From: Arthrobacter zhangbolii
Lineage (GTDB): Bacteria > Actinomycetota > Actinomycetes > Actinomycetales > Micrococcaceae
DNA: 64,000 bases
Direction: 5' to 3'
NCBI RefSeq assembly: GCF_022869865.1
Contig: NZ_CP094984.1
Coordinates: forward strand, 2,480,001-2,544,000
Positions 8,507-17,876 of this stretch are shown in pieces. Below the pieces are notes generated by a model, which was not told the DNA's origin, did not search any database, and saw only the letters and a program-made list of their open reading frames with translations. The stretch's first letter is position 1; the number at the start of each line of letters is the position of its first letter. The translations under genes were made by a program, and so were the position numbers.

Positions 8507-8962
8507 TTAAGACTCGTCCGTACGGATTCCCTGTTGTCCGTGTTCGGGATGCTCTTTCTCCTGCGCCCTTGGGTGCGGCAGGGCAGGAGAGATTCCCTGC
8601 CCTGGAACCAAGCCGTCCACATTGGCTTGGAGTGCTTCCAACTGGGCCCGCAGGATGGCGGCCTCTTCCGCCAGAGCACGGGTTTCGTCCTCTACGACGG
8701 AAATCTCCAGTGACAAATGCAGGCACACTCCGATAGGAAGGAGGATCGCCAGGAGGAAGAGCAGATTAGACGGCAGCGCGAACCCTGTCAGCTCTGCCGC
8801 AAAGCTGAGAAGCTGCGGGAAGCCGGCAAGAATCAGCGTGACCAGGCCAACCAGAATCCATAAGACTGCGTATTTCTCCCGCAGCTTCCGCTGGCGCAGC
8901 AACCATACAACTGAGCCGACCACGAGAAGAGCCGCAATGAAAGGCACCACGGTGTTTGTCAT
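8507..8962 (-). CDS. DUF2304 family membrane protein
   Basis: This 151-residue protein has three hydrophobic segments (about residues 3-20, 34-54 and 62-82), with a short basic loop RQRKLREKYAVLW after the first. That is the DUF2304 pattern. A helical, acidic tail (EDETRALAEEAAILRAQLEAL) could form a coiled coil. DUF2304 proteins are commonly encoded next to polyprenyl-phosphate glycosyltransferases, and here the gene follows one with a 4-base overlap. A role as partner or membrane anchor for that enzyme is inference. Confidence 0.82.
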   Translation of the reverse strand: MTNTVVPFIAALLVVGSVVWLLRQRKLREKYAVLWILVGLVTLILAGFPQLLSFAAELTGFALPSNLLFLLAILLPIGVCLHLSLEISVVEDETRALAEEAAILRAQLEALQANVDGLVPGQGISPALPHPRAQEKEHPEHGQQGIRTDES

Positions 8963-9711
8963 TTTGCTGCTCCGATATGCTCAGGAATCCGGGTTTTCTT
9001 GCGGGTCATGGCTATGACGAGAGCAAAGCCGCTGCGGGCCAGGTACAGGGCGGCTTTAGCCGGGTTGTGACTCGGCTGTCCACCCTGTCTGGGCCTCATC
9101 TCGACAGGAACCTGCGTTACCGTCAGCCCGGACCGAACCGCCACTACGAGTGAGTCGATCGTGTCACCAAGATACTCCGCGGGATAATGCTCGCAATACT
9201 GGGCGATAGCACGGGCATTGGCCGCGCGGAAACCGGACGTTACGTCGGTCAGACGGGTCCGTGCTACTCGCGAGATGGACCAGCCGAGGAAGGACATGGC
9301 CCATTTCCGCGGTCCGCGCACCTCATAGTTGCCCTTCTCTGCAAAGCGGGCTCCGATGGAGATGTCCGCCTTTTCCAATCCCTTCACCACATTGATGAGG
9401 TCCTTGGGATCATGCTGTCCATCAGCATCCACCTGAATGGCCCGAGTGTAATTGAACCGTTTGGCGTATTTGTAGCCTGAGCGCATCGCTCCGCCTACGC
9501 CAAGATTGAACGGCAGGCGAAGCACAGTGGCCCCGGCTGCTGAAGCGAGATCCGCCGTGTTGTCGGTTGATCCGTCATCTACGACCAGCACGTCGCAGTG
9601 CGGCACTGTCCGAATGACCTCAGCGACGGTGTTTCCCACCGACTCAGACTCGTTCCAAGCCGGCATGATAACCAGCAGCCGGTCCTGCGACCGTGCCTCA
9701 GCTTTATCCAC
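8959..9711 (-). CDS. Family 2 glycosyltransferase, polyprenyl-phosphate (DPM1-like) type
   Basis: This 250-residue protein has the hallmark motifs of dolichol/polyprenyl-phosphate mannosyl- or glucosyltransferases: MPAWNE near residue 16, DDGSTDNT at 45-52, DADGQHDP (DXD at 95-97), and GSGFR-like TSGFRAANARA further on. These enzymes load a sugar onto undecaprenyl phosphate for use outside the cell. There is no C-terminal membrane domain; the neighbouring DUF2304 protein, translationally coupled to it, may supply membrane anchoring. The transferred sugar is not evident. Confidence 0.87.
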   Translation of the reverse strand: MDKAEARSQDRLLVIMPAWNESESVGNTVAEVIRTVPHCDVLVVDDGSTDNTADLASAAGATVLRLPFNLGVGGAMRSGYKYAKRFNYTRAIQVDADGQHDPKDLINVVKGLEKADISIGARFAEKGNYEVRGPRKWAMSFLGWSISRVARTRLTDVTSGFRAANARAIAQYCEHYPAEYLGDTIDSLVVAVRSGLTVTQVPVEMRPRQGGQPSHNPAKAALYLARSGFALVIAMTRKKTRIPEHIGAAK

Positions 9712-9972
9712 GAGAGTCCTAAACCATTCTGCAGTCGTTCAAATTGGGGCCAAGAGCGTCTAAAGCCCTCTGGCCGCGGGGCGCAGCGATGTGCCGCGTC
9801 TCGGATGGAACCTATCGGGAAGCCGGCCTAAATCCGCCCCGTTTCGGCGTTGTTCCGGCGGGAGAAGACCCTCCTTCGCTGCGGAGACAAGCAGTTACAG
9901 GCTATAGAAATAGTCGTCGACTCGCCAATTCCGCCGGCATAGCTCGCGCCGTCACCCCGCCATAGCCCCGGG

Positions 9973-10875
9973 TCAGCTCCCGAAAACGTGCCGGAGGATC
10001 ACTTTTGCAGTTCGCATATCCCGCCGCACGAGGACTCCCGGCAGCAGGACAAGGGCATGCAGGCGCGATGTGACATGCAGACGCGCTGCGGACTGCGTCT
10101 TCCTCCAGCCCTTGGCTGTACTTAGCGCCATGGCGTGTTCGAAGAATTTCCGCTCGCCGGCAAACCTAGACCCGTCCCGCAGCTCAAGCGACGAGGCACT
10201 CGAACTGTGCCGGCGGTAGGCAAATACGACGTCTGGGACCATCAGCAGGTCGCCGCCGTCGAGCAGGATGTCCAAGATCAGGGCGAGGTCCTGGATGACG
10301 GGGAAGCCGTCACGGAAATCGTGGGACTGGATCGCCTCACGCCGGAAGGCCAGCGATGGCCAGTAAAGCCAGTTCCCATGCATCAGGTTGGCCGCCAGCT
10401 TGTCACCGGACAGCAGGAGGGGGGATTCGCTGCGGGGCCGAAGCAGTGACTGCTTCACCCGGTCCACCAAGGGCCTGACCACCGTGCCGCTTTCATCCAC
10501 CACGGCAACCCCCGGCTGGATCAGGTCCGCGCCGGGGCAGCCCGCATGGGCCTTGCAGACAGCATCGACGTACCCCTCCAACAGGAAGTCGTCGCACCCC
10601 ATCACTACAACACGCGGTTCGACGGCCATCTGCACGCATCGGCGGAAGTTTTCGGTGATTCCGCAGTTCTCCTCGTTACGGACGTACTGGATCCGCGGGT
10701 CCTGCAGGGTTTCAAAATAGGCATCAACGGAATAATCAGGGTGTGCGTCGTTCACGACAGTGAGGGTCCAGTCCGGATTGGTCTGGGCGAGGACGCTTTC
10801 CACGGCCGTCTGAAGGTAGTCGAGTTCGCCCCAGAACGGGATGTAGATTCCAACGGTGGCATCAGGCTTCGGCAT
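9973..10875 (-). CDS. Family 2 glycosyltransferase, paralogue of the 5.3-kb enzyme
   Basis: The ATG at 10875 has GGAG upstream and lies inside the end of rmlC-rmlD (14-base overlap), giving 300 residues; the extra upstream codons read through that gene and are discounted. It shares block after block with the 5338-6222 protein: GIYIPFWGELDYL, QDPRIQYVRNEENCG, GCDDFLLEGY, MHGNWLYWPSLAFRR, VIQDLALILDILLDGG and YRRHSSSASS. It probably transfers a sugar during assembly of the local polysaccharide. Its coupling to rmlC-rmlD hints at a rhamnosyltransferase, but that is only inference from position. Confidence 0.87.
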   Translation of the reverse strand: MPKPDATVGIYIPFWGELDYLQTAVESVLAQTNPDWTLTVVNDAHPDYSVDAYFETLQDPRIQYVRNEENCGITENFRRCVQMAVEPRVVVMGCDDFLLEGYVDAVCKAHAGCPGADLIQPGVAVVDESGTVVRPLVDRVKQSLLRPRSESPLLLSGDKLAANLMHGNWLYWPSLAFRREAIQSHDFRDGFPVIQDLALILDILLDGGDLLMVPDVVFAYRRHSSSASSLELRDGSRFAGERKFFEHAMALSTAKGWRKTQSAARLHVTSRLHALVLLPGVLVRRDMRTAKVILRHVFGS

Positions 10876-12286
10876 TGAGAACTCCAGAGACGTAGGCAGG
10901 CAAACGGTCAGCGTATTGCGCCGGGGTAAACCCGGCGGCCTGGATCTTGCCGAGATCAAATGAGTTGTTAAGCGGACGAGGGGCAGTTCCTGCCTTGTCC
11001 CTGAAGTAGTCCGCGGTACTGATCCCCGTCACGTCGGCACGGCTGCGGCCGGCCAGTTCGAAGACCCTGGCCGCCACATCGGCCCAACTGGACGGTCCCC
11101 CGGCATTGCTGAGGTTGTACGTTCCGTAGGGCGCCCCGGTGTCCAGCAGGTGCCGGATCCCTGCCGCCAGATCAACAGTGAAAGTCAGCCGTCCCACCTG
11201 GTCGTCCACAACAGACGGAGCGATCCCCCGGCCCGCCAGCCCGGCCATGGTGGTGACGAAGTTCCTGCCGTCTCCGATCACCCAGCTCGTTCGCACTATG
11301 TAGTGCTTCGGAACCACGGACACAACGGCGTCGCCGGCTGCCTTGGTCTGGCCGTAGACCCCCAGCGGCGAGAATTCCTCATCCTCCGTGTGGCTTTCCG
11401 CGGTTCCGTCGAAAACATAGTCGCTGGAAACGTGCACGAGCGTCAGCCGGTTTTCCACCGCTACCCGCGCCAGACGAGCCACTGCGGAGACGTTGATCCG
11501 CCATGCAGCCTTCCTGCCCTCAGCGGTTTCGGCGGCGTCGACCCCCGTATAGGCAGCCGCGTTGATGACGGCGGAGTAGTTTTTCCAGTTGCGTTCGTAT
11601 GAAGCCGCGTCGCACAGGTCGAACTCATTCCGTCCGGCGAACTCCACGGAGGGATCCCCTGCGTAAACCTCCCGCAGGGCCCGGCCCAGCTGACCGTCCG
11701 CCCCGAGCACCAGCGTCTTCTTCGGTGCCATCGGCACTACGTCGGCGAGGCGGGGGTGGGCGCGGTCCTTGTCGGAGAGCTCCGCGTCCTCCAGCGGGAT
11801 CGGCCACTGAATGGCTGCGCTCTCGTCTGCCAGGTTCAGAAAGGTGTACTGGCCCTGAGCGTCGGCGCTCCAATGGTCATTCACCAAGTAGGTGTAGGCC
11901 GTGTTGTCTTCAAGCGTCTGGAAGGCGTTGCCTACGCCGCGTGGAATGAAGATGGCCTGGCTCGGATCCAGTTCCGCGGTAAATACGGTACCGAAGCTCG
12001 GGCCCTCGCGGAGGTCCACCCATGCCCCGAAAATCCGTCCGGTAGCGACGGAAACAAACTTGTCCCATGGCTCGGCATGGATACCACGAGTGGTGCCGGC
12101 GGATTCGTTGAAGGAGATGTTGTTCTGGACGGGCCCGAAATCGGGGAGGCCAAGAGCCAGCATCTTTTCGCGCTGCCAGTTTTCCTTGAACCAGCCCCGG
12201 TTGTCACCGTGCACCGGCAGGTCGAAAAGCACAACCCCGGGGATGGTCGTTTCGTGTGTGACCAGGGCCTTCGAAAACTCAACCAT
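10862..12286 (-). CDS. rmlCD: Fused dTDP-4-dehydrorhamnose 3,5-epimerase / reductase (RmlC-RmlD)
   Basis: One frame of 474 residues joins two enzymes of dTDP-L-rhamnose synthesis. Residues 1 to about 185 are the RmlC cupin: GDNRGWFKENW, QNNISFN, and the catalytic His70 in RGIHAEP. From about 210 the RmlD SDR domain starts KKTLVLGADGQLGRAL, with the active-site YGQTKAAGD (YxxxK) later. The ATG at 12286 lies three bases after the rmlB stop with AGGGG upstream; an in-frame codon at 12346 lies inside rmlB and is discounted. The pair would convert the RmlB product to dTDP-rhamnose in consecutive steps. Confidence 0.92.
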   Translation of the reverse strand: MVEFSKALVTHETTIPGVVLFDLPVHGDNRGWFKENWQREKMLALGLPDFGPVQNNISFNESAGTTRGIHAEPWDKFVSVATGRIFGAWVDLREGPSFGTVFTAELDPSQAIFIPRGVGNAFQTLEDNTAYTYLVNDHWSADAQGQYTFLNLADESAAIQWPIPLEDAELSDKDRAHPRLADVVPMAPKKTLVLGADGQLGRALREVYAGDPSVEFAGRNEFDLCDAASYERNWKNYSAVINAAAYTGVDAAETAEGRKAAWRINVSAVARLARVAVENRLTLVHVSSDYVFDGTAESHTEDEEFSPLGVYGQTKAAGDAVVSVVPKHYIVRTSWVIGDGRNFVTTMAGLAGRGIAPSVVDDQVGRLTFTVDLAAGIRHLLDTGAPYGTYNLSNAGGPSSWADVAARVFELAGRSRADVTGISTADYFRDKAGTAPRPLNNSFDLGKIQAAGFTPAQYADRLPAYVSGVLNAEA

Positions 12287-12288
12287 GC

Positions 12289-13296
<1,008 letters not shown>

Positions 13297-13346
13297 CTAC
13301 CGGTTATGCGTTGGCACTCCTGCCGGAGCCGATGCGCCCGGAGGCT

Positions 13347-14618
13347 TTACCGGCGGGCCGGCTTGAGGCTGCGCTGCACGAAAACGGTGTGCACAATGAT
13401 CCCGCAAAGGGGCCCGACGCCGAGGCTCAGGATCGTTTTCGCTTCGATGCCCAGCGGAAGCAGCAGCAGCGAGAGGGAAACGGCCACGGCGCAGACCCAG
13501 CCCAAAGAATAGGCACGATGCCTGCCGGCGGCCACCGTCAGGGACCCCGTAAGGGTCAACAGTGCAAGGAAGCCCGAGTCGAAGGTCAGGGCAGCCAGGA
13601 CGAGGCCTGATACGTGGTAGTCCGGCCCCAGCAGGAACACCATAAGCCACGGTCCGACTAGGGCTGCCGCCAGTGCTCCTGCGGCAGCCACTCCGAGGAC
13701 CACCAGGAAAATGGGCAGATACGCCTTGGCTCCCTGCTCCTTGCGCGACATGAAGTGCGTAATAGCCACCCCTTGGAAAGCGGTCAGCGGAATCATCAGC
13801 GGCGCACGGGTGAGGGACAGGGCCATCAGCAGCGGAGCTGACGCCAAGTAGACGTTGTCGGGGGTCGTAAACTTGAGCATCGCGGGGAACCCCACAACCA
13901 GGGCTGCACTTGCCGTCGCAGCCAGGCAGGCGTGCAGGACATTGCGCACGTACCGGTTTGTGCCGACGTCGGCACGGGAAAGGACCGTGCCCCGGACATC
14001 CTTTGAGAACATAAGCAGCAGGAGCCAGGCCGCGGCTGCGAGGGCAGAGGCTACCGCCAGGCCACCGACGGTGGCTCCGACGGCGAACACGGCAGCGGCC
14101 GCAGCCAGCCGCACGCCCGACTCTGCGAACACCGCAACCGAGTATTGGTTCCAGTTGCCGGACCCGCCCAAGGCCCCGATAGTGGCGACGTGGCCGGCAT
14201 AGACAACGGCAACAAGGCAGATGACGGGCACAAGGGTCGCGGCCAGCGACCCGAAAAGCGCCTCCCCCCACCAGAAGGACGTTGCGAACAGAACAACGGA
14301 GGTGCCTGCGCCTATCAGCAGCGCGGGGCCGGCAAATCTGGTGCCACGGTCCGAATCAGGCAGGTCGGCTGCCGCCCGTGTGGCACGGGTGGTCTCGACC
14401 GTTATGCCGCCCAGGACACCGAAGATAAAGAAGAGGAAGGACCAAAAGGCCAGAAAGACGGCGTTTGCTTCCGTATCAAGGGTCCGGGCCGCCACCAGGA
14501 GCAGGACGTATCCCACTGCCGCAGAAACAAGGGACGCACTTCCCACACCTGCAGCTGATTTACCGCCAATGGATCCGTCCGCCGGGCGGCTGGAGTCGGT
14601 GCGTGGAGATTTTCTCAA
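13347..14618 (-). CDS. Flippase-like polytopic membrane protein (polysaccharide biosynthesis/MATE type)
   Basis: This 423-residue protein has about 12 hydrophobic segments spread through its length and no soluble domain. Lipid-linked oligosaccharide flippases of the Wzx/MATE superfamily have this size and topology. The gene sits directly upstream of rmlB, which supports a role in moving a rhamnose-containing precursor across the membrane. The proposed start is TTG at 14618, without a strong Shine-Dalgarno, so the start may be a few codons off. It is divergent from rmlA. Motif evidence is weak; the call rests on topology and context. Confidence 0.72.
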   Translation of the reverse strand: MRKSPRTDSSRPADGSIGGKSAAGVGSASLVSAAVGYVLLLVAARTLDTEANAVFLAFWSFLFFIFGVLGGITVETTRATRAAADLPDSDRGTRFAGPALLIGAGTSVVLFATSFWWGEALFGSLAATLVPVICLVAVVYAGHVATIGALGGSGNWNQYSVAVFAESGVRLAAAAAVFAVGATVGGLAVASALAAAAWLLLLMFSKDVRGTVLSRADVGTNRYVRNVLHACLAATASAALVVGFPAMLKFTTPDNVYLASAPLLMALSLTRAPLMIPLTAFQGVAITHFMSRKEQGAKAYLPIFLVVLGVAAAGALAAALVGPWLMVFLLGPDYHVSGLVLAALTFDSGFLALLTLTGSLTVAAGRHRAYSLGWVCAVAVSLSLLLLPLGIEAKTILSLGVGPLCGIIVHTVFVQRSLKPARR

Positions 14619-14719
14619 GTTGTGCCTAACTATCGTTCCCCCGGAACTCCCCGCAGGTCAGGGTTCCGCACGGCAACCGTGGATTTGGTGCGGTAGCCAC
14701 TCTAGGACATTATTGTTTC

Positions 14720-15589
14720 ATGCGCGGAATCATCTTGGCCGGGGGTACGGGTTCACGGCTCCACCCCATCACGATGGGCATCAGCAAGCAGCTGGTACCG
14801 GTCTACGACAAGCCGATGATCTACTATCCGCTTTCCACTCTTATCCTCGCTGGCATCAAGGACATCCTGATTGTCACTACGCCGCAGGACGCCGACCAGT
14901 TCCAGCGCCTGCTGGGCGACGGCAGCCAGTTTGGCGTGTCCCTCAGCTACGTAGCCCAGCCGTCACCGGACGGACTGGCACAGGCCTTCATCCTGGGTGC
15001 TGAGCATATCGGTGACGGACCCGTGGCCCTGGTACTGGGCGACAATATTTTCTACGGCCCCGGCATGGGCGCCCAGCTGCGGCGCTTTTCCACCATCGAT
15101 GGCGGCGCCATCTTCGGTTACTGGGTCCAGGACCCTAAGGCGTACGGCGTCGTCGAGTTTGACGCCGACGGCCGGGCGCTGTCGCTGGAGGAAAAGCCGG
15201 AGCAGCCCAAGAGCAATTTCGCGGTCCCCGGACTCTACTTCTATGACAACGAAGTTGTGGAAATAGCGAAAGCGTTGAAGCCTTCCCCGCGTGGTGAGCT
15301 CGAAATTACGGATGTCAACCGGGTTTATCTCGAGCGTGGAAAGCTTCAGGTCGAGATTCTCCCCCGCGGCACGGCCTGGCTCGACACCGGCACGTTCGAC
15401 TCCCTGAATGAAGCCTCAAACTTCATCCGAACGGTCGAGAATCGCCAGGGACTCAAGATCGGCTCCCCCGAAGAAGTGTCGTGGCGTATGGGGTTCCTCT
15501 CAGACGACGAACTCCTGCAGCGCGCGGAAAAGCTGGCAAAGAGCGGCTACGGAGATTATCTCGCCGGCCTCTTGCAGCACGGCCGGTAG
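14720..15589 (+). CDS. rmlA: Glucose-1-phosphate thymidylyltransferase
   Basis: This 289-residue enzyme makes dTDP-glucose, the first step to dTDP-rhamnose. It has the nucleotidyltransferase signature [18 protein letters not shown] at the N-terminus, [13 protein letters not shown], the metal/substrate region [10 protein letters not shown], and [10 protein letters not shown] near residue 195-205, all characteristic of RmlA. The gene is divergent from the flippase-rmlB-rmlCD unit with about 100 bases between. No clear ribosome-binding site precedes the ATG, so initiation could be leaderless or from an unusual leader. Confidence 0.95.
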   Translation: MRGIILAGGTGSRLHPITMGISKQLVPVYDKPMIYYPLSTLILAGIKDILIVTTPQDADQFQRLLGDGSQFGVSLSYVAQPSPDGLAQAFILGAEHIGDGPVALVLGDNIFYGPGMGAQLRRFSTIDGGAIFGYWVQDPKAYGVVEFDADGRALSLEEKPEQPKSNFAVPGLYFYDNEVVEIAKALKPSPRGELEITDVNRVYLERGKLQVEILPRGTAWLDTGTFDSLNEASNFIRTVENRQGLKIGSPEEVSWRMGFLSDDELLQRAEKLAKSGYGDYLAGLLQHGR

Positions 15590-15643
15590 AGCCTGCCCGA
15601 ACGCGTGGCAGCCCGGCCGGGCACAGTGCTAATTGCCTCCGCG

Positions 15644-15649
15644 TAGAAT
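15644..15649 (+). promoter_or_regulatory. Possible -10 element (TAGAAT) for the DUF6541-like gene
   Basis: TAGAAT lies 48 bases before the TTG start at 15697, a good -10 match for an actinobacterial sigma-70-type promoter. No good -35 is seen at 16-18 bases upstream, so this is tentative. Confidence 0.35.
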
Positions 15650-15696
15650 CTTATTGGCCTTCCCGGCCGTAACGTTTACCCCTTGGAGGAAACCAG

Positions 15697-17676
15697 TTGT
15701 CCTGGATACCCGTACTACCTGTGCTTTTGGTGACTGCCGGGATGGTGGTAATACCAGGCCTCCTGGTCGCCTTGGCACTGCGCTTCCGAGGATTCTCCGC
15801 GGTTGCCCTGGCACCCGCATTCTCCGCTGCAATCGTTGGCGTCTTCGGGATTCTGGGCGGAATCATAGGCTTGGACTGGTCGGTATGGGTTTATGCCGGC
15901 GGTACTGTGCTGACCTGTGTGGCCGCATGGATCGCAACCTCAATCCGTACCAGGGGCATCACCCGGCCGCAGCCGGAAGACCGCAGCCGTAGCGCCTGGC
16001 GGACACTGGCAGTACCCCTGGCGGCCGTCCTTGTGGCCGCGGCTATGGTATCGCGCCGGATCATGCAGCTGATCGGCCAACCGGAGCACTTCGCGCAGAA
16101 CTTCGACAATGTATTCCACCTCAACGCAATCCGCCATGTCCTCGAGACCGGCAACGCATCCTCGCTGACCCTTGGAGAGCTCCAAGGCGAAGGCGCCGTC
16201 GGTGTCTACCCGGCCGTCTGGCACTCATTTGCCGCCCTTACGGTCCAGTTGACGGGTGCCAGCGTTCCCCTGGCGGAAAACTCCATCAACATCGTCTCCG
16301 CAAGCGTCGTCTGGACTCTTGCCTGCGTCTTCTTCGCGCGCAGCGTTTTTGGCAACAATGCCCTGATCACCCTCACGGCGGGCATCCTTTCCGCATCACA
16401 GATCGCCTTCCCGTTCAGCCTGCTTGTGTGGGGGCCACTGTTCCCGAACACGCTGGCCACCAGCATGCTTCCGCTTCTGCTGGGTATCGTGGTCCGTTTG
16501 TTCCGCGGGACCGACCTCGATCAGGACCAGCACCTGCAGCGTTCCTGGTGGATGGCCTTCCTCCTTGCCCTGGCCGGAGCTTCCACTGCCCATATGAGCG
16601 TGGTCAATGCGCTGCTGGTATTCTCCCTGCCGCTCATCGTAACCGGCTGGTGGCACGCGTTCAGGCGGCGGCTGAACCATCGCGCAGGAGGCTCCAAGCT
16701 GGCTGCATTCGGTGCCTTGACGGTTGTTGGAGCCATCGCCGTGATGCTCGTCTGGCTTCGTCTTCGGCCTGCCTTCTATGACTCATGGGGACCCTACACC
16801 ACGACGGGCGGTGCTATTGGCGAAGCACTGACCAACAGCCCGATGGGCACCCCCACCAACTGGTTCGTGACGGTCCTGGCGATTTCCGGCGTCGTGTACC
16901 TGTTCCAGATCCGGACCCACCGCTGGCTGATCGTAAGCTACGCCCTGGCAGTCTGGTTCTACGTAGTGGATGCCTCCCAGGACCGGGGTTTCCTGCGCAA
17001 CTTCCTGACAGGTAACTGGTACCAGGACACCAACCGGCTGGCGGCTTTCCTTCCGGTATTCGCGACTATCCTCGGCGCGGTTGGAGCGTGGGCGATCATC
17101 CAATGGATCCGCACTGCCCTGCCGGAACCTACCGCGGAAAGGATGGAAGAACGCTGGGCCGCAGTGCGTCCGATACGCGTCCTCTCCCTGACGGTCCTGA
17201 CCGTGGCCATGGCTCTGCTGGGGTACTTTGGTCCCGTCAAGGAGTACATCAAGTTCACCATGCCGGTGTATGCCTTTAACGACTCCTCCCCCATGATTAC
17301 GCCCGCTGAACGCGAACTCGTCGAGAACATTGCCGACTACGTCCCCGAAGGTGCCGTAATTGCTGACAACCCTGCTAACGGCAGTTCCGCGGCGTATGCC
17401 TTCGGTGGGCGGGAGGTCCTAACCCCGCACATGTTCGCCAGCAATGATCCCGAGCGAATCCTTATCTCCGAAGAGCTGCCCGACTTCAGCCCTGAGGTCT
17501 GTGCGGCCATCGTTGACGAGAACGTGGAGTATGTCTTGGACTTCGGTACGCAGGCACTGTCGGACACCGGCTCCCAGTACGCCGGTGTGATGGACCTGGC
17601 GGGGAAACCAGGTTTCGAACTGGTCAAGTCCACCGGCCCGGAGGCGAACCTCTACAAGATCACCGGCTGCGATTAG
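15697..17676 (+). CDS. Large polytopic membrane protein, DUF6541-like
   Basis: The TTG start has a strong Shine-Dalgarno (TTGGAGGAAACC). The 659-residue protein has about a dozen hydrophobic segments from residue 1 to about 510 and an extracytoplasmic C-terminal domain of about 130 residues. It has the look of actinobacterial DUF6541 proteins found in surface-polysaccharide loci, which resemble GT-C glycosyltransferases. An aspartate-containing first loop expected of a GT-C enzyme is not obvious, so enzymatic activity is unproved. Location beside rmlA and the galactan exporter suggests a role in polymer assembly or modification. Confidence 0.7.
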   Translation: MSWIPVLPVLLVTAGMVVIPGLLVALALRFRGFSAVALAPAFSAAIVGVFGILGGIIGLDWSVWVYAGGTVLTCVAAWIATSIRTRGITRPQPEDRSRSAWRTLAVPLAAVLVAAAMVSRRIMQLIGQPEHFAQNFDNVFHLNAIRHVLETGNASSLTLGELQGEGAVGVYPAVWHSFAALTVQLTGASVPLAENSINIVSASVVWTLACVFFARSVFGNNALITLTAGILSASQIAFPFSLLVWGPLFPNTLATSMLPLLLGIVVRLFRGTDLDQDQHLQRSWWMAFLLALAGASTAHMSVVNALLVFSLPLIVTGWWHAFRRRLNHRAGGSKLAAFGALTVVGAIAVMLVWLRLRPAFYDSWGPYTTTGGAIGEALTNSPMGTPTNWFVTVLAISGVVYLFQIRTHRWLIVSYALAVWFYVVDASQDRGFLRNFLTGNWYQDTNRLAAFLPVFATILGAVGAWAIIQWIRTALPEPTAERMEERWAAVRPIRVLSLTVLTVAMALLGYFGPVKEYIKFTMPVYAFNDSSPMITPAERELVENIADYVPEGAVIADNPANGSSAAYAFGGREVLTPHMFASNDPERILISEELPDFSPEVCAAIVDENVEYVLDFGTQALSDTGSQYAGVMDLAGKPGFELVKSTGPEANLYKITGCD

Positions 17677-17725
17677 CCACCCACGCAGCGGCCCATGCGG
17701 TCTTAGCGGCCGCTGCGTGGGTGGC
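17676..17725 (+). terminator. Strong hairpin at the end of the DUF6541-like gene
   Basis: The arms at 17676-17693 and 17708-17725 pair perfectly over 18 bases (GCCACCCACGCAGCGGCC and its complement), with a 14-base loop. The stem begins at the last base of the stop codon. It lacks a T-run but should fold very stably. It lies upstream of the IS element and would shield it from readthrough. Confidence 0.75.
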
Positions 17726-17797
17726 GCAGGGACACCAACTGGGCCACCCGGCGCCGGCCTTCGGGCGCCAGTTATGCCGGGACGTTCCATAGGTAAA

Positions 17798-17813
17798 AAG
17801 AAGGACCCGCCGC
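17798..17813. terminator. Left arm of a bidirectional terminator split by the IS element
   Basis: This 16-base arm (AAGAAGGACCCGCCGC) is the exact complement of 19258-19273 on the other side of the insertion. Without the IS and one target copy, the two would form a 16-bp stem with an AAAA loop, followed on the minus strand by a T-run. It lay between the convergent DUF6541-like and ABC ATPase genes. With 1.4 kb between the arms it probably no longer works. Confidence 0.8.
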
Positions 17814-17818
17814 AAAAG

Positions 17819-17843
17819 TGAACTGCTCCCCGAAAGTTGGACT
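17819..17843 (+). repeat. IS left terminal inverted repeat
   Basis: The 25 bases match the complement of 19231-19255 at 24 positions. The core CTCCCCGAAAGTTGGACT is shared; the single mismatch is C versus G in CTGCTC/CTGGTC. Confidence 0.93.
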
Positions 17844-17875
17844 GAGAAATCAGTTCTGACTTTCGGGGAGCAGTT
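17821..17875 (+). promoter_or_regulatory. Hairpin that would hide the orfA ribosome-binding site in readthrough transcripts
   Basis: The left-end sequence 17821-17837 is repeated as a perfect 17-base inverted copy at 17859-17875, with a 21-base loop. The right arm contains GGGGAG, the Shine-Dalgarno of orfA. A transcript entering from outside would fold and block initiation, while one starting inside the loop or right arm would not. Such protection is known in other IS elements (IS10, IS50); its operation here is inferred. Confidence 0.65.
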
Positions 17876-17876
17876 T

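Noticed and set aside
13297-14271. 324-codon minus-strand frame overlapping the flippase gene
   Set aside because: Same strand but different frame; Arg/Gly/Pro-rich without membrane segments, unlike the polytopic protein it overlaps.
15610-15621. Palindrome GCCCGGCCGGGC after rmlA as a terminator
   Set aside because: It has no loop and no T-run; a short GC palindrome is expected by chance here.
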